Below, one piece after another: positions 26,398 to 33,250 of a stretch of DNA of 64,000 nucleotides. The DNA comes from CBDIDH01 sp965277595 (GTDB lineage: Bacteria > Planctomycetota > Planctomycetia > Isosphaerales > Isosphaeraceae), in the NCBI GenBank assembly GCA_965277595.1, contig CBDIDH010000001.1, positions 2,356,001 through 2,420,000 of the forward strand, read 5' to 3'. The position numbers and the translations under genes are program-made. The first letter of the stretch is position 1. Every line of letters begins with the position of its first letter. The notes under the pieces are model-generated. The model saw only the letters and a program-made list of their open reading frames with translations, ran no database searches and was not told the origin of the DNA.

Positions 26398-27828
26398 TCA
26401 GGCAAACCGCATGCTACCAACGACAGCAGTTCGCCTCTGCCGGCAGAAGGTCAGAGGCGTCGTCACCCCTTCGCCGGTCGGCCCGGCGATGGAAAACGAG
26501 AGAACGCCCTCGCCGCCGAGTCCGAGACCCGCGGGGCTTGCGCCATTGATGACAAAAATGGTGCAATCCATCAGTCTGCCCATTTTCGACATCACGTTCG
26601 TGTCGCGCGAGTGAAGGATCGCCGTGTGTCCGTATCCATGCTCCGATTCCTTCGCCAGAGCGATGGCCTTATCCACGTCGCTGACTCGAACAAAGGGAAT
26701 AAACGGCATCATTTGCTCATGATCGACAAACGGATGCTCGTAACCGGTTTCTCCAAACAGGATCTGCGTCCCTTTCGGCACGTCGACCCCCGCATGTCGA
26801 CCGAGGACCGAGGGGTCCTGACCGACGAGATCCTTGTTCACATGAAGTTTATTGTCATCACCCTTGCTGAAGGCGGCTCTCGTCAACGCGTCGATCTGGC
26901 CGCCATTCAACCGATAACCGCCGCGTTTGCCGACCTCTTCGAGCAGTTTGTCAAAGATTTCCGAGACAGCAAAAACCTGCTTTTCGCCGATACAAAGCAG
27001 ATTATTATCAAAGGACGCTCCTTCGATAATCGACCGAGCGGCATTAGACAGACAAGCCGTGGCGTCAACGACCACAGGAGGGTTTCCCGGCCCAGCGACA
27101 ACGGCCCTTCGCTTGCTTCCCAGAGCAGCGCGGGCCACGGCCGGACCGCCGGTGACGACCAGAAGCTTGACGCCTCGATGTTCAAACAGAGCGTTTGCCG
27201 ATTCCAGCGTGGGGGGGTCAATAATGGTGAGCAAGTCTTCAAGTCCAGTCGCGTCACGAATCGCCTTGTTGAATCGGCGGACCCCTTCGGCGGCAATCTT
27301 GGCCCCCGACGGGTGCGCGTTATAAACAACCGTGTTGCCCGAGGCCAGCACGTTGATCGCGTTCCCGGCGAGGGTTGGTAAACTATGCGTGACCGGGGTC
27401 ACGGCACCGATGACACCGAAGGGGGTGTAATCGGTCAAGGTCAGGCCGCCGTCACCGGAAACGTTATCGGTGCGCAGGTACTCGACACCGGGAACCTTGG
27501 CGATCGCATCACGAAGCTTGGCGATCTTGTGGTCAAGTCGCCCGATCTTTGTCTCGTCCAGTTCCATCCGACCAAGCTCCTCGGCCTGGTCGCGGCAGAT
27601 CGATCGAATGCAGTCGATGGCCTTTTTGCGGTCGCTGAGTGGCCGGCCTTTGAATGCCTGAAAGGCGGCCTCGGATGCCGAGACGGCGGCGTCGGCCGTC
27701 GAATAGACGCCGAAGGTTCCCGAGGGCCTTGGCCCGGGGCCGTTTCCGTTGCCATTGGTTGCCGAGCCTCCCATCTGCGAGAGGACCTGTTGCACGACGC
27801 TGCGAATCAGGTCTTCAGTCATTTGCAT
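26398..27828 (-). CDS. CoA-acylating aldehyde dehydrogenase (BMC cargo, PduP/EutE-like)
   Basis: Oxidises an aldehyde (here probably L-lactaldehyde) with NAD+ and CoA to the acyl-CoA. 476 residues: N-terminal amphipathic helix (residues 3-19, MTEDLIRSVVQQVLSQM within it) joined by an Asn/Gly linker (20-38) to the dehydrogenase domain; this helix is a probable encapsulation peptide. Catalytic Cys279 lies in FDNNLLCIGEK; other marks are GAVTPVTHSLPTLAGNAIN, VVYNAHPSGAKIA and VVTGGPAVARAALGSKRRA. ATG 27828 (or the ATG 6 bases later) is the start. It sits between BMC-P genes. Confidence 0.93.
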   Translation of the reverse strand: MQMTEDLIRSVVQQVLSQMGGSATNGNGNGPGPRPSGTFGVYSTADAAVSASEAAFQAFKGRPLSDRKKAIDCIRSICRDQAEELGRMELDETKIGRLDHKIAKLRDAIAKVPGVEYLRTDNVSGDGGLTLTDYTPFGVIGAVTPVTHSLPTLAGNAINVLASGNTVVYNAHPSGAKIAAEGVRRFNKAIRDATGLEDLLTIIDPPTLESANALFEHRGVKLLVVTGGPAVARAALGSKRRAVVAGPGNPPVVVDATACLSNAARSIIEGASFDNNLLCIGEKQVFAVSEIFDKLLEEVGKRGGYRLNGGQIDALTRAAFSKGDDNKLHVNKDLVGQDPSVLGRHAGVDVPKGTQILFGETGYEHPFVDHEQMMPFIPFVRVSDVDKAIALAKESEHGYGHTAILHSRDTNVMSKMGRLMDCTIFVINGASPAGLGLGGEGVLSFSIAGPTGEGVTTPLTFCRQRRTAVVGSMRFA

Positions 27829-27883
27829 AGCTCAATCTCACTGTCGCGAAAAAGAGGGCTCGTTTGGTCCGGTTCAAGCAATC

Positions 27884-28204
27884 TCAGCGGCCCGATCCTC
27901 GATTGTTAAAGATGGTCTTGCCCGCGACATCGACGGTATCGATCAGGCCAATCACCACGGCGTCAATCGGCAGTTTCTCGGTTTCCGGCGTCAAGCGGGC
28001 GCTTGAACCTTGACATACCAGCACCATTTCATCAATGCCGGCGCCGAGTGTGTCCACCACGACGAAGGTTCGGCCCGTCGGCACCAAGCGGTCGCGCGAG
28101 GTCTCGTCGACGCGATACGGCTCGACCATCAAGAGTTTGTGCCCGGTCATTGACGCAACCTTCTGGGTTGCCACCAGGCTGCCGGTCACCTTCGCAACGA
28201 ACAT
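27884..28204 (-). CDS. BMC-P shell vertex protein (EutN/CcmL family)
   Basis: 106 residues, the first BMC-P in transcription order. MFVAKVTGSLVATQKVASMTG, then KLLMVEPYRVD, RTFVVVDTLGAGIDEMVLVCQGSSAR and PIDAVVIGLIDTVDVAGKTIF, all canonical for EutN/CcmL. ATG 28204 is chosen because MFVAKVTGSLVATQK is the standard N-terminus; the frame extends to a TTG at 28237 that overlaps the end of the acetate kinase gene. Close spacing suggests coupled translation. Confidence 0.93.
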   Translation of the reverse strand: MFVAKVTGSLVATQKVASMTGHKLLMVEPYRVDETSRDRLVPTGRTFVVVDTLGAGIDEMVLVCQGSSARLTPETEKLPIDAVVIGLIDTVDVAGKTIFNNRGSGR

Positions 28205-28233
28205 GAAAAGCCGTCCAGTCGTCAAATCCGCAT

Positions 28234-29442
28234 TCAATCAATCGAGTCTCGACCAGATCGGAGCAGGTCACGCGTTTGCCGAGCCACCACAAGCTCTTCA
28301 TTCGTGGGAACCGTCCAGACCTCGACCCGCGACGTCTCCGAAGACACCTTTCGTTCCGCAAGGCCCGCGGTGTTGCGTTCAGGATCAAGTTCGATACCGA
28401 ACCACCCTAGATCGCGGCATACACCTGATCGCATCCGGACCGAGTTTTCCCCAATCCCCCCCGTGAAGGCGATCGCATCGACCCCGCCGAGTTCGACGAG
28501 ATAGGCACCCAGATAATGCCGGACCGAAGCAATGAAAACATCAAGTGCCAGTGATGCCTTAACATTCCCTGACTCGGCCGCGGCTTCAATGTCGCGAAGG
28601 TCGTTGCCCGAGCCCCCCATGCCTTCAAGGCCCGACTTGTTCGCCAACGTATCGAGTACGGCGTCAAGCGAGAGCCCGGTTTCGCGAAGGATGACGGGCA
28701 GGGCGAAGACATCAAAGTCTCCAACCCTATTATTTTGTGGTAAGCCCGATTGCGGGCTCATGCCCATGCTCGTGGCCACTGATTTTCCCGCCCGACTCGC
28801 ACAGACCGAGGAACTTCCGCCGAGGTGGCACGTGATCACCTTGAGATCATTTCGGGCCAGAAGTTCGGCCATGCGTCCGGAGATATATCGATGACTTGCG
28901 CCGTGAAACCCCCAGCGTCGCACGCCGAGATTCGTGGTCCAGGCTTCAGGGATCGCATAACGCTGATTGGCTTCGGGAATTGTTCGATGGAAACCCGTCT
29001 CAAAAGCGGCGACGAGGGGGAGCCGAGGAAAGCGGTCGGCGAGCATCCGCATCGCCTTGATGTAAGGCGGATTGTGCGCGGGGCAGACGTCGGCGAAGGC
29101 GTCCATCGCGTCGAGGACGTCTTCATCGACCTTGTGGACGCCGGTCAGGTTGCGAGCGTGTACCGCCTTGAAGCCGATCGCCGCGACGTCGGCGGCGTCT
29201 TGCAAGACGCCGAAGTTGGAGTCGGTAAGCTGGTTCAGGCAGACCTGCACGGCGTCGCCATGATTGTGGATAGGTTCAACCAGTTCGACATCACCGCGCG
29301 GGGACTGGATCTTGACCTTGGCGTTTTCGGATCCGATTCGCTCGACCGAGCCTCGCGCCAGGAGATCCTCCGACCCGTCGCCGAGATCGTAAAGTCGGTA
29401 TTTAAAGCTCGTGCTGCCAAGGTTGGCGACGAGAATTTTCAT
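28234..29442 (-). CDS. ackA: Acetate/propionate kinase family enzyme with altered active site
   Basis: 402 residues. It converts acyl phosphate plus ADP to acid plus ATP; in this operon the natural substrate is probably lactyl phosphate. Family marks: ANLGSTSFKYRLYD (1-19), WGFHGASHRY with H180, TCHLGGSSSVCASRAGKS, and FTGGIGENS near the end. Differences from classic acetate kinases: the HRVVHGGE segment reads FKAVHARN (K92 where Arg is usual, HGG replaced by HAR), the FDTAFH catalytic Asp is Glu (FETGFH, E148), and TRSGD is NRVGD. Numbering matches the archaeal enzyme well. The ATG at 29442 lies 2 bases after the BMC-H stop. Confidence 0.9.
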   Translation of the reverse strand: MKILVANLGSTSFKYRLYDLGDGSEDLLARGSVERIGSENAKVKIQSPRGDVELVEPIHNHGDAVQVCLNQLTDSNFGVLQDAADVAAIGFKAVHARNLTGVHKVDEDVLDAMDAFADVCPAHNPPYIKAMRMLADRFPRLPLVAAFETGFHRTIPEANQRYAIPEAWTTNLGVRRWGFHGASHRYISGRMAELLARNDLKVITCHLGGSSSVCASRAGKSVATSMGMSPQSGLPQNNRVGDFDVFALPVILRETGLSLDAVLDTLANKSGLEGMGGSGNDLRDIEAAAESGNVKASLALDVFIASVRHYLGAYLVELGGVDAIAFTGGIGENSVRMRSGVCRDLGWFGIELDPERNTAGLAERKVSSETSRVEVWTVPTNEELVVARQTRDLLRSGRDSID

Positions 29443-29443
29443 A

Positions 29444-29734
29444 TCAACCCCTGGAGAAGGCAGTTACAATGATCTCGCCCGGCCGAGGGATGACGTGCGC
29501 GGCCTTGAGTTCGCCAACCCGGCTCGCGGCCTCGGCGCCGGCCTCGACGGCGGCTCGAACACTACTGACATCGCCGCGAACCATCACGCTGACGATTCCG
29601 CCGTCGAGCTTGATGACCGGGCTGGCCAGATCCACGCTTGCCGCCTTGAGCATGGCGTCAACCGCGGTGATCAGGCCCACCAACCCCTGCGTTTCCAGCA
29701 GGCCGATCGCGTTTCCGTTCATCGGGTGACTCAT
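29444..29734 (-). CDS. BMC-H shell protein
   Basis: About 96 residues, hexameric facet protein of the shell. GNAIGLLETQGLVGLITAVD, DAMLKAASVDLASPVIKLDGGIV, VMVRGDVSSVRAAVEAGAEAA and SRVGELKAAHVIPRP are all canonical BMC-H (Pfam BMC). ATG 29734 and ATG 29722 are both possible starts. Its 3' part shares 46 identical bases with the neighbouring BMC-H gene, pointing to recent duplication or gene conversion. The 82-base gap before it is longer than elsewhere in the operon. Confidence 0.92.
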   Translation of the reverse strand: MSHPMNGNAIGLLETQGLVGLITAVDAMLKAASVDLASPVIKLDGGIVSVMVRGDVSSVRAAVEAGAEAASRVGELKAAHVIPRPGEIIVTAFSRG

Positions 29735-29816
29735 TCTTTTGTAAGGAAATGACCGATTGTCAATCCTCGCGGGTTCCTTGCAAAGACCTCGCGGGACGAT
29801 GCTCGGCCATCCGCGT

Positions 29817-30140
29817 TCAACCAATAAAGGTCCGCAAGACAGATTCATCGGGGCGGGGGATGACGTGCGCGGAGACGAGTTCACCGACCCGGCTCGCGGC
29901 CTCGGCGCCGGCCTCGACGGCGGCTCGAACACTGCCGACGTCGCCGCGGACAAGGGTTGTCACGAAGGCCGCGCCGATGCCGACCCGGCCGACGAGCGTG
30001 ACGTTCGCGGCCTTGAGCATGGCATCGGTCGCCTCGATGACTCCGACAAGCCCCTTGGTCTCGACAAGTCCGAGGGCCTCGCCGTTCATGCCGCCGCCGT
30101 TGACGCCCGGCCGGGCGCCGCTACGCTGAAGAGTTGCCAC
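29817..30140 (-). CDS. BMC-H shell protein
   Basis: 107 residues. GEALGLVETKGLVGVIEATD, DAMLKAANVTLVGRVGIGAAFV, TLVRGDVGSVRAAVEAGAEAA and SRVGELVSAHVIPRPDE. A 17-residue N-terminal extension (MATLQRSGARPGVNGGG) precedes the standard start; GTG 30140 has GGAG nearby, and ATG 30089 is the alternative without it. Very similar to the 29444 gene but not to the 30144 gene. Confidence 0.92.
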   Translation of the reverse strand: MATLQRSGARPGVNGGGMNGEALGLVETKGLVGVIEATDAMLKAANVTLVGRVGIGAAFVTTLVRGDVGSVRAAVEAGAEAASRVGELVSAHVIPRPDESVLRTFIG

Positions 30141-30143
30141 GGT

Positions 30144-30479
30144 TCAGGCTCCATCGCTCTTGGGGGTCTTGCCGGCCAGCGCGGGGGCGGCGGGCTTCTG
30201 GAAGGTCAGGACGCCACTCAGCTCCTCGTGCGGTCGGGGAATGACCTGAACGCTGACGACCTCGCCGATCCGGCTTGCCGCCGCGGCTCCTGCGTCAATC
30301 GCCGCCTTGACCGCCGCGACATCGCCAGCGACAAAGGCGGTAACCAGGCCGCTGCCGATCTTTTCCCAGCCGACAAGATCGACGTTTGCCGCCTTGAGCA
30401 TGGCATCACAGGCTTCAACCAGGGCGACAAACCCCTTGCATTCGATCATTCCCAGCGCTTCAAGCGTTGATGAGGCCAT
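30144..30479 (-). CDS. BMC-H shell protein with short C-terminal extension
   Basis: 111 residues. Canonical core: STLEALGMIECKGFVALVEA, CDAMLKAANVDLVGWEKIG, AFVAGDVAAVKAAIDAGAAAA and SRIGEVVSVQVIPRPHEE. A C-terminal tail of about 25 residues (LTFQKPAAPALAGKTPKSDG) extends beyond the usual end. ATG 30479 lies behind GGAGG; a GTG precedes it. It is the first shell gene of the operon, following the PduL gene by 57 bases, and is the most different of the three BMC-H. Confidence 0.93.
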   Translation of the reverse strand: MASSTLEALGMIECKGFVALVEACDAMLKAANVDLVGWEKIGSGLVTAFVAGDVAAVKAAIDAGAAAASRIGEVVSVQVIPRPHEELSGVLTFQKPAAPALAGKTPKSDGA

Positions 30480-30536
30480 CACGGCCCTCCTTCGTTCGGT
30501 CTCGCGTTCGTTGGTTTAAATCTAAAGACAACAACA

Positions 30537-31220
30537 TCAAACTCTGAACAGTTCAACCTTGCTGGCATGCGTCAGGTCGCAGCAGTTGGCCTCATCGGTG
30601 TCGATATGAATCTCCAGCTTCCAGTCGGGATGAACCCGAACGAGCAGGCCCTCAAGCGTGGTCGGGCAGGGACTGTCCACGCGCATGTTGATACGATCCT
30701 TGTGCTTGACCCCGTAATATTCCGCGTCCTTCGGTCCCATGTGAACGTGACGCTCGGCCCGAATGACTCCCTTCGACAGGACCAAACTTCCCTTGGGTCC
30801 AATCAGGAGACAGCCGGGCGTCCCCTCGATTTCACCCGAGAGTCGAACCGGAGCGTCGATGCCCAGGCTGATCGAATCGGTGAAGGAAAGCTCAACCTGG
30901 CTGAAGGTCCGGCAAGGGCCAAGGATGCGGACGCCGGGAATCATCCGCTGTCGTGGGCCGACGACGGCCACGGTCTCGTTCGCGGCGAAGTCGGTCGACT
31001 GGTAGAGTGTTTTTAACGGAGTAAGTTGATAGCCTGATCCAAACAGAACGTCGACATCCGCTTGCGTCAGATGACAGTGCCGCGCCGAGATGTTGGCGAC
31101 GACGTTGGGACGATAGGACTTCGCCTGGCCGTTTCCGTTAGACCCAATAGCTAGTCCCTGATTCTGGAGAATCGAACGGACGAGACTTTCGACCTGTTCG
31201 CGGCTAACAAGGCTGTTCAT
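30537..31220 (-). CDS. pduL: PduL-type phosphotransacylase (BMC cargo)
   Basis: Converts acyl-CoA plus phosphate to acyl phosphate and CoA, regenerating CoA inside the compartment. 227 residues in two tandem PduL domains; dizinc ligands are seen in RHCHL (H48, H50) and RHVHM (H158, H160). The N-terminus (residues 5-21, SREQVESLVRSILQNQG) is an amphipathic helix joined by an NGNG linker, a typical encapsulation peptide. The start overlaps the stop of the deoR-family gene (ATGA, 31217-31220), so the two are translationally coupled. With the aldehyde dehydrogenase and acetate kinase it makes a substrate-level-phosphorylation branch. Confidence 0.94.
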   Translation of the reverse strand: MNSLVSREQVESLVRSILQNQGLAIGSNGNGQAKSYRPNVVANISARHCHLTQADVDVLFGSGYQLTPLKTLYQSTDFAANETVAVVGPRQRMIPGVRILGPCRTFSQVELSFTDSISLGIDAPVRLSGEIEGTPGCLLIGPKGSLVLSKGVIRAERHVHMGPKDAEYYGVKHKDRINMRVDSPCPTTLEGLLVRVHPDWKLEIHIDTDEANCCDLTHASKVELFRV

Positions 31221-32050
31221 GCTAGTTTCCCCATGCCGTTGACCCTGGACGGTCCTCCGGCGACACGTTTCCGTCCGTTCGGGTCGGCCTCTTCGGGGGC
31301 GAGATGGAGTTGAACGCCCGCGGTCTCAAGGATGGATCGATACTCGTCGGCCAGTCCTGAATCGGAAACGACCCGTTGCACCTCGTCAAGACCGCAAAGC
31401 CTCGCCAACGCGAGTTTGCCGAACTTACCGTGGTCGGCCACGATGATGACTTCCTGACCACAGGTCATCATCTGTCGCTCGGTTTCGACCAGAAGCATGT
31501 TCGAGTTATAAATCCCTTCCGCAACGATGCCCCCGGCGCCCAGAATGGCCTTGCGGACTCGCAAGCCTTGCATCGTGGCCGAGGCGAGCGGCCCGAGCGC
31601 GACTCCTGTTCTCGGATAGACGTAACCGCCGATCAGGATCAGATCGACCGATTTGTTGGGGGACAGAAGTTGCGCGATGGGCAAACTATTGGTCACGACT
31701 TGAAGCGACCTGCCCGTCAAGGCCCGAGCGACTTCGAGGGTGGTTGTGCCGCCGTCGAGAAGGATCGACTCGCCATCTTCGATCAAGGCCGCCGTGGCCC
31801 GGCCGATCATTGCTTTCTCGGCCGTGGCCGTCGAGGCGCGATCTTCGAGAGCGGGCATTGACCGCACCTCGCCCGCGTAAACAGCGCCTCCGTGTGTTCG
31901 TTTCACCGAGCCGGTGAGGTCCAGGGTTTCCAGGTCGCGTCGAACCGTGCTTTCGGAAACTCCGAGCGCCTTCACCAACTCGTCCAGGGTGGCGAAACCC
32001 TGTCGAGCGAGTAAATCGAGCAAGATCCGACGACGCGTCTCGGCGAGCAT
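31217..32050 (-). CDS. DeoR-family transcriptional regulator of the BMC operon
   Basis: 277 residues. N-terminal helix-turn-helix (ETRRRILLDLLARQGFATLDEL, VSESTVRRDLETLD, KRTHGGAVYAG) is followed by the DeoR C-terminal sugar-phosphate sensor domain with ILLDGGTTTLEVARALTG and VTNSLPIAQLL. It heads the operon and is likely the repressor of its own unit, sensing a sugar phosphate such as fuculose- or rhamnulose-1-P (inference from the family and the aldolase). A 40-residue tail ends the protein. ATG 32050 is the start. Confidence 0.93.
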   Translation of the reverse strand: MLAETRRRILLDLLARQGFATLDELVKALGVSESTVRRDLETLDLTGSVKRTHGGAVYAGEVRSMPALEDRASTATAEKAMIGRATAALIEDGESILLDGGTTTLEVARALTGRSLQVVTNSLPIAQLLSPNKSVDLILIGGYVYPRTGVALGPLASATMQGLRVRKAILGAGGIVAEGIYNSNMLLVETERQMMTCGQEVIIVADHGKFGKLALARLCGLDEVQRVVSDSGLADEYRSILETAGVQLHLAPEEADPNGRKRVAGGPSRVNGMGKLA

Positions 32051-32093
32051 GTCACCCTTTTGCGACGACCTTTACGAGCACGACCCACGTTTC

Positions 32094-32122
32094 ATTTTTC
32101 AACGCACTTCAAAGGTCGTCAA
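32094..32122 (-). promoter_or_regulatory. Candidate BMC operon promoter
   Basis: On the minus strand TTGACG (32122-32117) and AAAAAT (32099-32094) are separated by 17 bases, about 45 bases before the deoR-family start. The -35 is good, the -10 weak. Ten-base near-identical tandem repeats lie just upstream at 32139-32158 (AATCCGTCAA-AATCGGTCAA read on this strand) and could be the regulator's binding site. Confidence 0.4.
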
Positions 32123-32242
32123 GAAAAATCCTAAAAACTTGACCGATTTTGACGGATTGTGACAGTTTGAGGGCACGGGTGTGACGTCGACGTCTCCGGG
32201 ATACAATGATTTCTCGAAGGTCGACCGATTGAGGAGACTCAG

Positions 32243-33106
32243 ATGCCGGAATTGCCCGAAGTCGAGACGATGGTGCGTGGTCTGCGGCCGGCGATGGAGG
32301 GATTTCGCCTTCTTCAGGCATTTGTTCACGATGCGTTCTTGCTTCAAACGGGGACGGATGACGAATTTACGGATCGGCTGCGAGACGCGGAGGTGGAAAG
32401 GGTTGATCGTCGGGGCAAGTGGGTTGTTATTCGGTTGCGAGACAGTCGAGGTTTGATCGTCATTCAGCCGAGGATGACTGGAGGCTTCTGGCTGGTTTCT
32501 CCGGAAAGGCCGGAGCATGTGCGCCTCTCGTTCGGAATGAATGGGCCGGTACCGACAGTCTGGTTTTGCGACATTCGACGGCTGGGCAAGATCGCCTGGT
32601 TTCCCGACGATTTGATTGCGGAATCGGCTTTTCAACAGTCGCATGGACCGGATGCCTTGAAAATCAGCATGGAAGAAATCACGGCCGCCTTGAAAAAAAC
32701 CGCGAGAGCGATCAAACCAACGTTGATGGATCAGAAAGTTCTGGCGGGGATCGGCAACATCTACGCGGATGAGGTGCTTTTTGAGGCGCGGATTCATCCC
32801 GAACGTGCTGCTTCTGGGCTCAAGGCGCTGGAGATCCAGAGGCTTCACGAGGCGATAGGCCGAGTTCTTGCCGCGGCGATCGCCGCCGAGGGGTCAAGCT
32901 TTGACGCGGGATATCGGACTGTCCTGGGTCTGGAGGGGGGATTCTTGAGTCAGAACGCCATGTACGGGCGGGGCGGGAAGCCGTGTCCGGCGTGCGGGAC
33001 GGAGGTCTTGAAGACGAAGATCGCGGGCCTGATGGGTAGGCCAACGCATTACTGCCCGTCCTGTCAGTCTTTACGACCAGGAGGACGGACCAGGTCTGGC
33101 GGCTGA
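32243..33106 (+). CDS. mutM: Formamidopyrimidine-DNA glycosylase
   Basis: Excises oxidised purines and nicks the DNA strand. N-terminal MPELPEVETMVRGL gives the catalytic Pro2-Glu3 pair; K59 in RRGKW matches the family Lys. The helix-two-turn-helix region is DQKVLAGIGNIYADEVLFEARIHP, and the C-terminal zinc finger is CPACG...CPSCQ. 287 residues, family length. ATG 32243 has GAGGAG 7 bases upstream. It is the divergent neighbour of the BMC operon. Confidence 0.95.
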   Translation: MPELPEVETMVRGLRPAMEGFRLLQAFVHDAFLLQTGTDDEFTDRLRDAEVERVDRRGKWVVIRLRDSRGLIVIQPRMTGGFWLVSPERPEHVRLSFGMNGPVPTVWFCDIRRLGKIAWFPDDLIAESAFQQSHGPDALKISMEEITAALKKTARAIKPTLMDQKVLAGIGNIYADEVLFEARIHPERAASGLKALEIQRLHEAIGRVLAAAIAAEGSSFDAGYRTVLGLEGGFLSQNAMYGRGGKPCPACGTEVLKTKIAGLMGRPTHYCPSCQSLRPGGRTRSGG

Positions 33107-33250
33107 GGCGTTCAGGGTCGGTCTGGCCGGTTTCGCCGGGTTCGGGTATGGTGGACTGTCACCTCGGGGACGTCGACGCGTGTTCTTGCGGAGAAGGCGG
33201 AAGGCGGGCCTTGGACAACGCCGAGGGCGAGGCCGATCGGGAGTGTGCCC

